DNA of 64,000 bases from Serripes groenlandicus (lineage: Eukaryota; Mollusca; Bivalvia; Cardiida; Cardiidae). The notes under the pieces are model-generated. The model was given only the letters and a program-made list of their open reading frames with translations, did no database searches and was not told where the DNA came from. This document shows, piece after piece, positions 40,512-53,930 of the stretch. A program made the position numbers and the translations under genes. How positions within the stretch are numbered: position 1 is the stretch's first letter; every line of letters begins with the position of its first letter. Where the stretch lies: NCBI GenBank assembly GCA_031761405.1, contig JASEVX010000001.1, positions 199,184,110-199,248,109 on the forward strand. The letters are read 5' to 3'.

Positions 40512-41445
40512 TGTAGCTCTTGAATAGGTCTATCAGATGGTGCAATAAAATCGCTATCGAATACTACCACTGCAGCGCTAGGGGCGATTGAAGTAAAAAA
40601 AGACTGTAAATAGATACCCTTTCTTTGAAAGGCTAGAATTTGGAAACAAAGGCCTAAATCAAAAATCGTAACGGATTTGTTTTTTCTAAATATCTCGAAG
40701 TATCTCTAAAATGGAAGTTTCAGCACTCCGCATTCAGAACTGTACGAGAAGATAGAAAAATGGTTTGGGTTCGTAAAACCCGTTTTTTGCAAGCTGCATA
40801 GCAACGGTTATCTTTGAAAGGATACCATTTGGGAACAAAGGTTTAAATAAAAAATCGTAACAGATACGATCTTTTTAAATATATCGAAGTATCTATAACC
40901 GAAGTTTCAGCTCTGCACATTCAAAACTGTAGGAGAAGATAGAAAAATGGTTTGGGATCTTAAAACGTGTTTCTTTGCTATCTGCCTAGCAACGGGTGGG
41001 TCCGTAGCAACAAAACTCAAACGCGCAAATCCTGAGCCGCTATGGCATCTGTTCACCAAGTTTCATTGGAATCGGACAGTCGGTTTGTGCTGTGGAGCAT
41101 CGCTTTACAAACATTACAAACGACGCGGTATTTTGCTAGCTGCATAGCAACGGTTGGGTGCTTAGCAACGAAACTTAAACACGCACATCCTGAACTCATT
41201 TGGCACCTGTTCACAAAGTCTCATTGGGAAAAATCCTGACAACAAGCCGGTAGGCGACTTGGGATTCGCATTTGCATATTTTGCAAACTTCCGGCTCTAG
41301 CTCGGAAACTCGAGGTTTGAGGTCAATCACGTAACCAAAACTGTTTGTAGCTCTTGAATAGCTATATGAGATGGTGCAATAAAATCGCTATCCAATGCCA
41401 CCACTGCAGCGCTAGGGGCGATATAAGTAACAAATGACTGTAAAA
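40512..41445 (+). repeat. Tandem monomers bounded by a 95-bp direct repeat
   Basis: TTTGTAGCTCTTGAATAG with TGCAATAAAATCGCTATC and CACTGCAGCGCTAGGGGCGA occurs at 40512 and again at 41343. Between them are monomers with CATTCAAAACTGTAGGAGAA and TAGCAACGG, homologous to those in block A. No gene. Confidence 0.75.
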
Positions 41446-42350
41446 AGAACGTTTCGGATACGTTTTTTCTAAATATCCCGAAGTATCTTTATCAGAAGTT
41501 TCAACTCTTCTAATTAAAAACTGTAGGAGAAGATAGAAAACTGTTTTGGGTTCTTAAAACGATTTTATTTTGCTAGCTGCATAGCATTGGCTATCTTTGG
41601 AAGGCTAGCATTTAAAAACAAAGGCCTAAATCAAAAATCGTAACGAATACGTTTTTTCTAAATATCTCGAAGTATCTATAACCGAAGTTTGAGATCTCCA
41701 CATTCAAAACTGTAGGAGATAATAGAAAAATGTTTTTTGTTCTTAAAACGCGTTTTTTTGCTGACTGCATAACAACGGGTTGGTCTTTAGCAACGAAAAT
41801 CAAACGCGTACACCTTGAGCTCCTTTTGCACAAACGGAGACGGAAAAGCCTGACAATAAGGGATACCTAGCGAATCTCAATTATATACAATTCAAATTCA
41901 GAAAAAAAAAAGCGGACAGACAAAAATGAACGCCTAGCATAAGAATCGAACCAATGAAAAGTGAACTTTTTGGTTTGAAGTGCTTCGTGCTTAGCCACTA
42001 GGCTACGACGAGGTGTTGATTTGATCACCTGCGTTTGCGTATTAATAAGTTGCAGGCGGAGATTGATGAGTAAACCTGTTTACTAATATGAATTTAGTAA
42101 ACATTTAAAATGTTTAAAATTACAATACGAAGACTTGAATAATTATGATGAGATACCACTTCATGTCGATGATTACATAAAACATACTTTAAATTTTACC
42201 GCGTAGTATTGTCCTGGTAATTACCTTTGAATACATATATATCTTTTAATGACATGGATTTGTATGAAGCTCGGTAGCTCTGTTGATAGAGCAGCCATCT
42301 GTCAATGCAAGTGAAAGCAAGTGTCGTGGGTTCGAGTCCCAGCTAAGTCA
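41446..42350 (+). repeat. Block A, direct copy 1
   Basis: It is nearly identical to 51585-52492 at a constant 10140-bp offset (for example CGAAGTTTGAGATCTCCACA at 41683 and 51823). It ends in the tRNA-like head AGCTCGGTAGCTCTGTTGAT...GGTTCGAGTCCCAGC and then runs straight into sat2. Confidence 0.92.
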
Positions 42351-42359
42351 AAAGCTTTA

Positions 42360-43905
42360 TGGAAGGTGACTGAGACTGATGGTGACTGAGCCTTATGGAA
42401 GGTGACTGAGACTGATGGTGGCTGAGACTTAGGGAAGGTTACTGGTGGTGACTGAGACTTAGAGAAGCTTACTTGATGGTGACTATGACTGATGGAAACT
42501 TACGGAATGGAACTAAGACTTATGGAGACTAAGGGAAGGTGACTGAGACTGATGGAGACTTAGTTAAAGTAACTGAGACTGATGGAGACTTAGTTAAGGT
42601 GACTGAAGCTGACGGTAACTTAGTTAATGTGACTTAGGCTGACACAGACTTAGTTAAGGTGACTGAGGTTGGCGGAGACTTAAGGAAGGTGACTGACGGA
42701 GAGTAAGGGAATGTGACTGAGGCTGACGGATACTTAGTTAAGGTGACTGAGGCTGACGTAGACTTAGTTAACGTGACGGAGAATTAGGGAAGGTGACTGA
42801 GGCTGACGGAGACTGAGGCCGACGGAGACTTAGTTAATGTGACGGAGACTAAGGGAACGTGGCTGACGGAGACTTCGGGTATGTAACTGAGGCTGATGGA
42901 GACTTAGTTAAGGTGACTGAGTTTGACGGTGACTAAGGGAATGTGACTAAGGGAATGTGACTGAGGCTGACGGAGACTAGGTTAAGGAGACCGAGACCGA
43001 GTCCGACGGAGACTTATTTAAAGTGACTGAGGCTGAGAGAGACTTAGGGACTGTGACTGAGGTGGTGACTGAGGTGGTGACTGAGGTTGGCAAAGACTTA
43101 GGGAAGTTGACTGAGACTGACGGAGACAAAGGGAATGTGACTGAGGTTGTCGGAGACTTATGAAATGTGACAAGGTGACTGAGGTGGTGACTGAGGTTGG
43201 AGAAAACTTAGGGAAGTTGATTGAGACTGACGGAGACAAAGGGAATGTGACTGAGGTTGACGGAGACTAAGGGAATGTGGCTGAGGTTGGCGGAGACTTA
43301 GGGAATGTGACAAGGTGACTGAGGCTGACGGAGACTTAGTTAAGGTGACTGAGGTTGGCGGATACTTAAGGAGGTTGACTGAGACTGACTGAGACTGACG
43401 GAGACTAAGGGAATGTGACGGAGGTTGGCGGAGACTTAGGGAACGTGACAAGGTGACTGAGACTTAGTTAAGGTGACTGAGGTTGACGGAGACTAAGGGA
43501 ATGTGACTGAGGCTGGCGGAGACTTAGGGAATTGTGACAAGGTGACTGAGGCTGACGGAGACTTAGTTAAGGTGACTGAGGTTGACGGAGACTAAGGGAA
43601 TGTGACTGAGGTTGGCGGAGACTTAGGGGAGTTGACTGAGGCTGACAGAGACTTAGTTAAGGTGACTGAGGTTGGCGGAGACTTAGGGGAATTGACTGAG
43701 GCTGACAGAGACTTAGTTAAGGTGACTGAGGTTGGCGGAGACTTAGGGGAGTTGACTGAGACTGACAGAGACTAAGGGAATGTGACTGAAGTTGGCGGAG
43801 TCTGTGGGAAGCTTACTGATGGAGAATGTGACTGCGACTGATGGAGACTTCGTGAAGGTGACTGAGACTGATGGAGGGAATCGAGGGTGATTAATGTTGA
43901 ATGAG
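42360..43905 (+). repeat. Satellite sat2, 30-bp monomer
   Basis: The unit is GTGACTGAGGCTGACGGAGA plus CTTAGTTAAG, with irregular insertions such as GTGACAAGGT. Frames stay open on both strands because the unit is 30 bp. Confidence 0.94.
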
Positions 43906-44019
43906 ATGGTAGAGTTTTCAGATGAATGAGACTGAATTAAATCTTTTTTCATTTTTCTAATTGTATATAATTGGGAATCCCTTATTGTCAGGCTTTTCCG
44001 TCTCCGTCTGTGCGAAAGG

Positions 44020-44148
44020 ATTGACTGATTGGGGTTTAGACGAATGACGCATGTCAATCATCGGAAAGAAAGTTGGCCGAGCCGGGATTCGAACTCACAA
44101 CCCCTGGATTGACAGCCCGCGTCGCTACCGACTGAGCTACCGGGGCTC
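44020..44148 (-). mobile_element. tRNA-derived SINE, family S1, head fragment
   Basis: The minus strand reads CCGAGCCCCGGTAGCTCAGT and GAGTTCGAATCCCGGCTCGG, the best preserved S1 head in the window. The outer bases CCGAGCC and GGCTCGG pair, but the spacing and D arm are not those of a working tRNA. Confidence 0.75.
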
Positions 44149-44414
44149 GGCAGCAGACGATTTTGAAAACATGTTGGTAAAAACTAGGTTTCGAAGAGTC
44201 GACTTAAGGCCGCAACCGTGTTCAATCTACCGTCTACATCCGCGAAAGTCTAATTTTTGATTGGTCATCATCTGCTTAACAATGATATGAACGAATAACG
44301 CAAAATCCATCGGCTTGCATAAATGACTCAAAAGAGTTTCGACAAGGGAAACACACTTTGAGCTATGTTTGACGATACTGTCAGTTTTATTTGTAAACGG
44401 CGACAGTACTGTGA

Positions 44415-44850
44415 CCCCAACAAGTCTGCAACAGACGACCTAGAATACATATGAAAATCAATGTGAATAAAATTATAATTATTGAACAGATTTGAAAATA
44501 CTGTAGCAAAAGTAGAAATTGCCTACGATAACGATTTCTCCTTTTGTCACGATGTTTTCAAATGTCAAATGCTGCATATGCATCAATAAGCGTCTGTAAG
44601 CGGGAAAGGGTTAATTAGTTTCCATTATAGCTAAACGCTTTCCGTGAAAGATACTATAACAGACGAATATTGAAAATATTGTGGAAAATGAAGCCTTGAA
44701 ATCAACAATGACAATGAGCAATTCCTCCTTTTCACACAATGCTTTAAAACCTGATGTAGTCAAAGCTTTCCATACTCTCTGTATTTTGATGTTTTACTAC
44801 AGGCATTTATGTGCTCTTTCCCCCTTTCAGGCACATTTTGAATAACCTGA
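44415..44850. mobile_element. Two adjacent piggyBac-like MITEs (block F)
   Basis: The first (to about 44612) has AACAAGTCTGCAACAGACGA, core GTAGAAATTGCCTACGATAA, and GTAAGCGGGAAAGGG then TTAA. The second (44630-44850) is decayed. The pair recurs directly at 61800-62210. Confidence 0.75.
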
Positions 44851-44867
44851 AACAGATACAATCAGGG

Positions 44868-45435
44868 AAGCTGACTGATGGCGACTGAGACTTAGGGGAG
44901 TTGACTGAGACTGCTCAATACTTAGGGGAAGTGACTGATGGTGACTGATGGTGACTGAGATTTAGGGAAGGTGATTGGGACTGAAGGTGACTGAAGGTGA
45001 CTGATGGTGACTGGGACTGAAGGTGACTGATGGTGACTGAGACTTATGTAAGGTGACGGAGACTTAGGGAAGTTGACCGCTGGTGACTGAGACTGATGGA
45101 GACTTAAGGAAGGTGATGTTGACTTAGGGAAGTTGACGTTGACTTATAGTGACTGAGACTCAGGGAAGGTGACTGATGGTGACTGAGACTTCGGGGAGTT
45201 GACTGAGACTGCTCCATACTTAGGGGGAAGTGACTGATGGTGACTGAGATTTAAGGAAGGTGACTGGGACTGAAGGTGACTGATGGTGACTGTCACTGAT
45301 GGTGACTGGGACTGAAGGTGACTGATGGTGACTGAGACTTATGTAAGGTGACGGAGACTTAGGGAAAGTGACTGACAGTTAAAGAAGTTGGCGGAGAAGT
45401 TGGCGGAGAAGTTGGCGGAGAAGCTGGCGGAGAAT
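44868..45435 (+). repeat. Satellite sat2, short array
   Basis: Units of GGTGACTGATGGTGACTGAG type. The array ends in AGAAGTTGGCGG repeated four times at the border with block D. Confidence 0.92.
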
Positions 45436-46120
45436 GTGACAGAATTGAAAGTCGTATTGCAGAATTATATAGCATTATGTAAGTTTTTAACACCAATTAT
45501 AGATTGAATTTTGCATTTTCCTAAACATTTTCGAAGTCGTCTGAACAGATGTATTGTATGTGGGAAAGAATGAATGGACAAATAAAACAGAATCGGTGAA
45601 TTATGTATCGAATATTTCCTATATATAATAAGTGTAAATTCTTATTACAGGGACCACGTTTACGATAATATTGCAAACATTAATGTTGCTATTATGTCCT
45701 GTAAGCTATGGCCGTAATAGAAAGATGTAACGGTATGTAACGGTATAATAATCAAATACTGGTCAGCAATACGGACACATAAAATATGCCAAAGTTCGGG
45801 CAAATTCTACTGAATATTCAGATGTAATACGTTGTCAACATTGCATCGTTAGATCCTCCAGCTTGGAAGCAGGTATTCAGGGTTTGGTGACTTCCCCCCT
45901 TGGCGCTCAGGGTTGCGGGGATAGAAGTACGACTACTGCATCTGTATACATATATATACATGTAATGACAGCTTGACATGACCAGGGATCGAGGCAAGCT
46001 TTCTTTTCTCTAAAAGGGGAACTATAATCGTTGCACCAGTCAGTTGGTGCGTTTAATTCTATTCTGATGAGCGGCGGTAGCTCAGTTGACCTGGGCTATC
46101 AGTCATAGCTTCACGAGTTC
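45436..46120 (+). repeat. Block D, copy truncated at the tRNA-like segment
   Basis: It matches 53931-54668 until CTTCACGAGTTC in the tRNA-like B box, where sat1 begins at once. Block C is absent from this copy. About 100 bp near 45965 are also missing relative to the other copies. Confidence 0.88.
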
Positions 46121-49100
46121 AATAAATCAGTACTAGGCTAGGACATGTGCGCGATAATTGAGACTTCACTGTTCAATAAATTAGTAACAGACTAGGATAT
46201 TTGCCGCGACAATTGACATTTCTCTGTGTGTTAAATCAGTACCAGGCTAGTAAATGTGCCGCGATAATTGAAATTTCAGTGTTCAATAAATCAGTACCAG
46301 GTTAGGAAATATGCCGCGACAATTGACATTTCATTGTGTGATAAATCAGTACCAGGCTAGTAAATGTGCCGCGATAATTGACATTTCAATGTTCAATAAA
46401 TCAGTACCAGGCTAGGAAATGTGCCGCGACAATTGACATTTCACTGTGTGATAAATCAGTACCACACAAGGGAAATGTGCCGCGACCGTTAACAATTCAC
46501 TGTTTGATAAATCAGTACCAGGTTTGGAAATGTGCCGCGACCGTTGACACTTCACTGTGTGCTAAATCAGTACCAGGCTAGGAAATGTGTCGCGACAATT
46601 GACAATTCACTGTGTGATAAATCAGTACTAGACTAGGAAATGTGCCGCGACCGTTAACACTTCACTGTGTGATAAATCATTACCAGGCTAGTAAATGTGC
46701 CGCGACCGCTGACACTTCACTGCGTAATAAATCAGTACCAGGCTAGTAAATGTACCGCGATAATTGACACTTCACTGTTCAATAAATCAGTACTAGGCTA
46801 GGACATGTGCCCGATAATTGACACTTCACTGTTCAATAAATTAGTAACAGACTAGGATATTTGCCGCGACAATTGACATTTCACTGTGTGTTAAATCAGT
46901 ACCAGGCTAGTAAATGTGCCGCGATAATTAACATTTCAATGTTCAATAAATCAGTACCAGGCTAGAAAATGTACCGCGACAGTTGACATTTCACTGTGTG
47001 ATAAATCAGTATCAAACAAGGGAAATGTGCCGCGACCGTTAACAATTCACTGTTTGATAAATCAGTACCAGGCTAGGAAATGTGCCGCGACCGTTGACAC
47101 TTCACTGTGTGCTAAATCAGTACCAGGCTAGGAAATGTGCCGCGACAATTGACAATTCACTGTGTGATAAATCAGTACCAGACTAGGAAATGTGCCGCGA
47201 CCGTTAACACTTCACTGTGTGATAAATCAGTACCAGGCTAGGAAATGTGCTGCGACCGCTGACACTTCACTGCGTAATAAATCAGTACCAGGCTAGGAAA
47301 TGATCCGCTACCGTTTACACTTCACTGTGTGATAACTCAGTACCAGGCTAGGAAATGTGCCGCAACAATTGACACTTCACTGTGTGATAAATCAGTACCA
47401 GACTAGGAAATGTGCCGACCGTTGACACTTCACTGTGTAACAAATCAGTACCAGGCTAGGAAATGATCCGCTACCGTTGACACTTCACTGTGTGATAACT
47501 CAGTACCAGGCTAGGAAATGTGCCGCGACAATTGACACTTCACTGTGTGATAAATCAGTACCAGACTAGGAAATGTGCCGACCGTTGACACTTCACTGTG
47601 TAATAAATCAGTACCAGGCTAGGAAATGTCCTTCAATAACTTACACTTCACTTTGTCATAAATCAGTACCAGGCTAGGAAATGTGCTTTAATAACTAAGA
47701 CTTCACTGTGTGATAAATCAGTACCAGGCTAGGAAATGTTCCGCTACCGTTGACACTTCACTGTGTGATAACTCAGTACCAGGCTAGGAAATGTGCCGCG
47801 ACAATTGCATTTCACTCTGTGATAAATCAGTACAAGACTAGGAAATGTGCTTCAATAACTAACACTTCATTGTGTGATAAATCAGTACAAGACTAGGAAA
47901 TGTGCCGCGACCGTTAACACTTCACTGTGTGATAAATCAGTACCAGGCTAGAAAATGTGCCGCGACCGCTGACACTTCACTGTGTGCTAAAACAGTACCA
48001 GGCTAGGAAATATGCCGCGACCGTTGACTACCAGGCTAGGATATGTGCCATGATAATTGACATTTCACTGTGCGATAAATCAGTACTAGGCTAGGAAATG
48101 TGTCATGACAATTCACACTTCACTGTGTGATAAATCAGTACCAGGCTAGCACATGTGCCGCGATAATTGACACTTCACTGTGTGAAAAATCAGTACCAGG
48201 CTAGGAAATGTTTCGCTACCGTTGATACTTCACTGTATGATAACTCAGTACCAGGCTAGGAAAGTTCCGCTACCGTTGACACTTCACTGTGTGATAAATC
48301 ATTACCAGGCTAGTAAAGGTGCCGCGACCGTTGACACTTCACTGTGTGATAAATCAGTACGGGCTAGGAAATGTGCCGCAACCGTTAACACTTCACTGTG
48401 TGATAAATCAGTACCAGGCTAGAAAATGTGCCGCGACCGCTGACACTTCACTGTGTGCTAAAACAGTACCAGGCTAGGAAATATGCCGCGACCGTTGACA
48501 CTTCACTGCGTAATAAATCAGTTCCAGGCTAGGAAATGTTTCGCTACCGTTAATACTTCACTGTATGATAACTCAGTACCAGGCTAGGAAAGTTCCGCTA
48601 CCGTTGACACTTCACTGTGTGATAAATCAGTACCGGGCTAGGAAATGTGCCGCGATAATTGACATTTCACTATATGATAAATCACTACCAGGCTAGGATA
48701 TGTGCCATGATAATTGACATTTCACTGTGCGATAAATCAGTACTAGGCTAGGAAATGTGTCATGACAATTCACACTTCACTGTGTGATAAATCAGTACCA
48801 GGCTAGCACATGTGCCGCGATAATTGACACTTCACTGTGTGAAAAATCAGTACCAGGCTAGGAAATGTGCGCCGATAATTGACACTTCACTGTGTGATTA
48901 ATCAGTACCAGGCTAGGAAATGTGCCGCGACCGTTGACACTTCACTGTGTGCTAAATCAGTACCAGGCTAGGAAATGTGCCGCGACAATTGACAATTCAC
49001 TGTGTGATAAATCAGTACCAGACTAGGAAATGTGCCGCGACCGTTAACACTTCACTGTGTGATAAATCAGTACCAGGCTAGGAAATGTGCTGCGACCGCT

Positions 49101-50707
49101 GACACTTCACTGCGTAATAAATCAGTACCAGCCTAGGAAATGATCCGCTACCGTTGACACTTCACTGTGTGATAACTCAGTACCAGGCTAGGAAATGTGC
49201 CGCGACAATTGACACTTCACTGTGTGATAAATCAGTACCAGGCTAGGAAATGTCCTTCAATAACTTACACTTCACTTTGTCATAAATCAGTACCAGGCTA
49301 GGAAATGTGCTTCAATAACTAAGACTTCACTGTGTGATAAATCAGTACCAGGCTAGGAAATGTTCCGCTACCGTTGACACTTCACTGTGTGATAACTCAG
49401 TACCAGGCTAGGAAATGTGCCGTGACAATTGACAATTCACTGTGTGATAAATCAGTACAAGACTAGGAAATGTGCCGCGACCATTAACACTTCACTGTGT
49501 GATAAATCAGTACCAGGCTAGAAAATGTGCCGCGACCGCTGACACTTCACTGTGTGCTAAAACAGTACCAGGCTAGGAAATATGCCGCGACCGTTGACAC
49601 TTCACTGCGTAATAAATCAGTTCCAGGCTAGGAAATGTTTCGCTACCGTTGATACTTCACTGTATGATAACTCAGTACCAGGCTAGGAAAGTTCCGCTAC
49701 CGTTGACACTTCACTGTGTGATAAATCACTACCAGGCTAGTAAAGGTGCCGCGACCGTTGACACTTCACTGTGTGATAAATCAGTACCGGGCTAGGAAAT
49801 GTGCCGCGATAATTGACATTTCACTATATGATAAATCACTACCAGGCTAGGATATGTGCCATGATAATTTACATTTCACTGTGCGATAAATCAGTACTAG
49901 GCTAGGAAATGTGTCATGACAATTCACACTTCACTGTGTGATAAATCAGTACCAGGCTAGCACATGTGCCGCGATAATTGACACTTCACTGTGTGATAAA
50001 TCAGTACCAGGCTAGGAAATGTGCGCCGATAATTGACACTTCACTGTGTGATTAATCAGTACCAGGCTAGGAAATGTGCAGTGACAATTGACACTTCACT
50101 GTGTGTTAAATCAGTAGCAGGTTAGGAAATGTGCCGCGATAATTGACACTTCACTGTGTGATAAATCAGTACCAGGCTAGGAAATGTGCCGCGCCCGTTG
50201 ACACTTCACTGTGTGATAATTCATTACCAGGCTCGAAATGTGCCGCGCCCGTTGACACTTCACTGTGTGATAATTCATTACCAGGCTAGGAAATGTGCTA
50301 CGACCGTTGACACTTCACTGTGTGATAATTCATTACCAGGCTAGGAAATGTGCTGAGACCGTTGACACTTCACTGTGTGATAATTCATTACCAGGCTAGG
50401 AAATGTGCTACGACCGTTGACACTTCACTGTGTGATAATTCATTACCAGGCTCGAAATGTGCCGCGCCCGTTGACACTTCACTGTGTGATAATTCATTAC
50501 CAGGCTAGGAAATGTGCTACGACCGTTGACACTTCACTGTGTGATAATTCATTACCAGGCTAGGAAATGTGCTGAGACCGTTGACACTTCACTGTGTGAT
50601 AATTCATTACCAGGCTAGGAAATGTGCTACGACCGTTGACACTTCACTGTGTGATAATTCATTACCAGGCTAGGAAATGTGCTACGACCGTTGACACTTC
50701 ACTGTGA
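46121..50707 (+). repeat. Satellite sat1, longest array (about 83 units)
   Basis: The unit is AAATCAGTACCAGGCTAGGA, AATGTGCCGCGACAATTGAC, ACTTCACTGTGTGAT. Variant units (TTCGCTACCGTTGATACTTC, GTTCAATAAATCAGT) recur in blocks of about 1.1 kb and 1.85 kb, so the array has internal higher-order structure. The last units (50200-50700) are nearly identical. Confidence 0.97.
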
Positions 50708-51361
50708 CCCAACAGGAAGTTAACCCTTTCCTAAACAACAACAGCAGGCGACTTAACATGACACACAAGAAGAAATTGCTCCGTTTAGTTTAAACTTATT
50801 TATCATACATCGACTGTGAAACAAACTCTCAGCTTATATTAATCACGCTTGATGTCTGCGTCCTGGAGACATAACCAGTACACGCGTCGTATGTCTGGAA
50901 CTATCCCAAATGTAGAATTTGCTCGTTAAGGGATTCAAAAAAAGAAGAAATTACTCAGTTTAGTTTAAACTTATGTATTATACATCGACTGCGAAATAAA
51001 CTTTCAGCTGATATTAATCACGCTTGATGTCTGCGTCCTGGAGACATAACCAGTACACGCGTCGTTTGTGTGAAAAAAATCCAAAATGCAGAATTTTCTC
51101 ATCACGGGATTCAAACCCAGGGCCTTTAGTACGAGAGGCCGACGCTCTACCACTGCATACTTGCATTCAGCGTGAGCTATATCCACCATTGCAACAATTA
51201 TTTCAACTATTTTCAAGAATTATACTTTCATTTAAAGAGGTTTTACTTAATTTTGAGTCGGCGTTGCTGCAGATTTATTGAATGATATGAAAGCGTCCAG
51301 TAAGCCTCTGTCGTGTAATATGTTGACACATTTCGTCATAATTGGAACAAATTTGTCATCC
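50708..51361 (+). repeat. Block B, direct copy 1
   Basis: It starts CCCAACAGGAAGTTAACCCT after sat1. It contains the doubled SINE body and the tRNA-like head on the minus strand (about 51100-51165). The equivalent in the next unit starts 7978 bp later. Confidence 0.88.
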
Positions 51362-52492
51362 AACCTTTCCCACATATGGACGCTTTATGATGCTTTATGT
51401 AGGCAGACGATTTTTGAAAATATTGTGCCAAAAGGAGAAATGGCTTATAATGAGCAATTTCTTCTGTTGCCAGTCTTATCGACTCTTTTCTAAATCTAAA
51501 CTTTTTTGTAACGATATAATCTTTCTCTCGTTGATTTCAAAGTCGTCTGCTGCAGACTTGTTGTATGTGGGAGAAGGTTAAATAAAATTAGTTTCGGATA
51601 CGTTTTTTCTAAATATCCCGAAGTATCTTTATCAGAAGTTTCAACTCTTCTAATTAAAAACTGTAGGAGAAGGTAGAAAACTGGTTTGGGTTCTTAAAAC
51701 GAGTTTTTTTTTCTAGCTGCATAGCATTGGCTATCTTTGGAAGGCTAGCATTTAAAAACAGAGGCCTAAATCAAAGATCGTAACGAATACGTTTTTTCTA
51801 AATAGCTCGAAGTATCTATAACCGAAGTTTGAGATCTCCACATTCAAAACTGTAGGAGATAATAGAAAAATGTTTTTTGTTCTTAAAACGCGTTTTTTTG
51901 CTGACTGCATAACAACGGGTTGGTCTTTAGCAACGAAAATCAAACGCGTACACCTTGAGCTCCTTTTGCACACACGGAGACGGAAAAACCTGACAATAAG
52001 GGATACCTAGCGAATCTTAATTATATACAATTCAAATTCAGAAAAAAAAAACGGACAGACAAAAATGAACGCCTAGCATAAGAATCGAACCAATGAAAAG
52101 TGAACTTTTTGGTTTGAAGTGCTTCGTGCTTAGCCACTAGGCTACGACGAGGTGTTGATTTGAACACCTGCGTTTACGTATTAATAAGTTGCAGGCGAAG
52201 ATTGATGAGTAAACCTGTTTACTAATATGTATTTAGTAAAAATTTAAAATGTTTAAAATTACAATACGAAGACTTGAATAATTATGATGAGATACCCCCT
52301 TCATGTCAATGATTACATAAAACATATTTTAAATTTTACCGCATAGTATTGTCCTGGTAATTACCTTTGAATACACATATATCTGTTAATGACATGGATT
52401 TGTATGAAGCTCGGTAGCTTTGTTGGTAGAGCAGCCATCTGTCAATGCAAGTTAATGCAAGTGTCGTGGGTTCGAGTCCCAGCTAGGTAAAA
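51362..52492 (+). repeat. MITE plus block A, direct copy 2
   Basis: The embedded piggyBac-like MITE (51362-51585) is followed by block A, ending in the tRNA-like head (52408-52485) and a run of A. Plus-strand CGAAGTTTGAGATCTCCACA is at 51823. Confidence 0.9.
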
Positions 52493-52524
52493 AAAAAAAT
52501 CTGACATATGTCATATGACTTATA

Positions 52525-53930
52525 TGAACTTTATGTGACTGAGCCTTATGGAAGGTGACTGAGACTGATGGTGGCTGAGCCTTATGGAAGGTGACTGAGA
52601 CTGATGGTGGCTGAGACTTAAGGAAGCTTACTGGTGGTGACTGATACTTAGAGAAGCTTACTTGATGGTGACTATGACTGATGGAAACTTACGGAATTGG
52701 ACTAAGACTTATGGAGACTAAGGGAAGGTGACTAAGACTGACTGAGACTGATGGAGACTTAGTTAAGGTAACTGAGGCTGACGGAGACTTAGTTAATGTG
52801 ACTGAGACCGACACAGACTTAGTTAAGGTGACTGAGGTTGGCGGAGACTTAGGGAAGGTGACTGTCGGAGAGTAAAGGAATGTGACTGAGGCTCACGGAT
52901 ACTTAGTTAAGGTGACTGAGGCTGACGTAGACTTAGATAACGTGACGGAGAATTAGGGAAGGTGACTGAGCCTGACTGAGACTGAATGAGACTAAGTTAA
53001 GGAGCCTGAGGCCGACGGAGACTTAGTTAATGTGACTGAGGCTGACGGAGACTTAGTTAACGTGACGGAGACTTAGGGTACGTGGCTGAGGGACACTTCG
53101 GGAATGTAACCGAGGCTGATGGATACTTAGGGAATGTGACGGGGGCTGACAGTGACTTAGGGAATGTCACAAGGTCACTGAGGCTGACGGTGCCTAAGGG
53201 AATGTGACAAGGTGACTGAGTCTGACGGAGACTATGTGACTGAGGCTGACGGAGACTTAGGGCACGTGTCTGACGGAGACTTAGGGAACGTGACTAAGGC
53301 TGACAGAGACTTAGGGAATGTGACTGAGGCTGACGGAGACTTATGGAATGTGACTGAGGCTGACGGAGACTTAGGGAATGTGACTGAGGTTGTCGGAGTC
53401 TTAGGGAAGTTGACTGAGACTGACGGAGTCAAAGGGAATGTGACTGAGGTTGGCGGAGACTTAGGGAATGTGAATGAGGTTGGCGGAGACTTAGGGGAGT
53501 TGACTGAGGCTGACGGAGACTTAGTTAAGGTGACTGAGGTTGGCGGAGACTTAGGGGAGTTGACTGAGACTGACAGAGACTAAGGGAATGTGACTGAGGG
53601 TGGCGGAGACTTAGGAGAGTTGACTGAGACTGAGGTTGGCGGAGACTTAGGGGAGTTGACTGAGGCTGACGGAGACTAAGTTAAGGTGACTGAGGTTGGC
53701 GGAGACTTAGGGAAGTTGACTGAGACTGACGGAGTCTGTTAGAAGCTTAGGGAAGTTGACTGAGACTGACGGAGTCTGTTAGAAGCTTACTGATGGAGAA
53801 TGTGACTGCGACTGATGGAGAGACTTCGTGATTGAGACTGAAGGTTACTGCGACTGATGGTGACTGACTGAGACTGATGGAGGGTGATTGATGTTGAATG
53901 AGATGGTAGAGTTTTCAGATGAATGAGACT
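52525..53930 (+). repeat. Satellite sat2, 30-bp monomer
   Basis: It shares unit variants and order with 42360-43905 and 60510-61660, for example the early ACTTGATGGTGACTATGACT unit. Confidence 0.94.

Noticed and set aside
40512..41445. Retrotransposon with terminal repeats (95-bp direct repeats at both ends)
   Set aside because: There are no TG...CA ends, primer-binding site or coding sequence inside. The repeats are better read as part of a tandem monomer series.
44074..44148. Intact tRNA gene on the minus strand
   Set aside because: The A and B boxes are recognisable and the outermost bases pair, but D-arm and anticodon-arm pairing fail. It matches the head of SINE family S1.
53212..53583. 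Open frame of 123 codons with TEADGDLGNV-type repeats in sat2, and similar frames on the other strand near 43018-43451
   Set aside because: The satellite unit is 30 bp, so any stop-free frame stays open through the array. There is no start context, domain or conservation beyond the DNA repeat.
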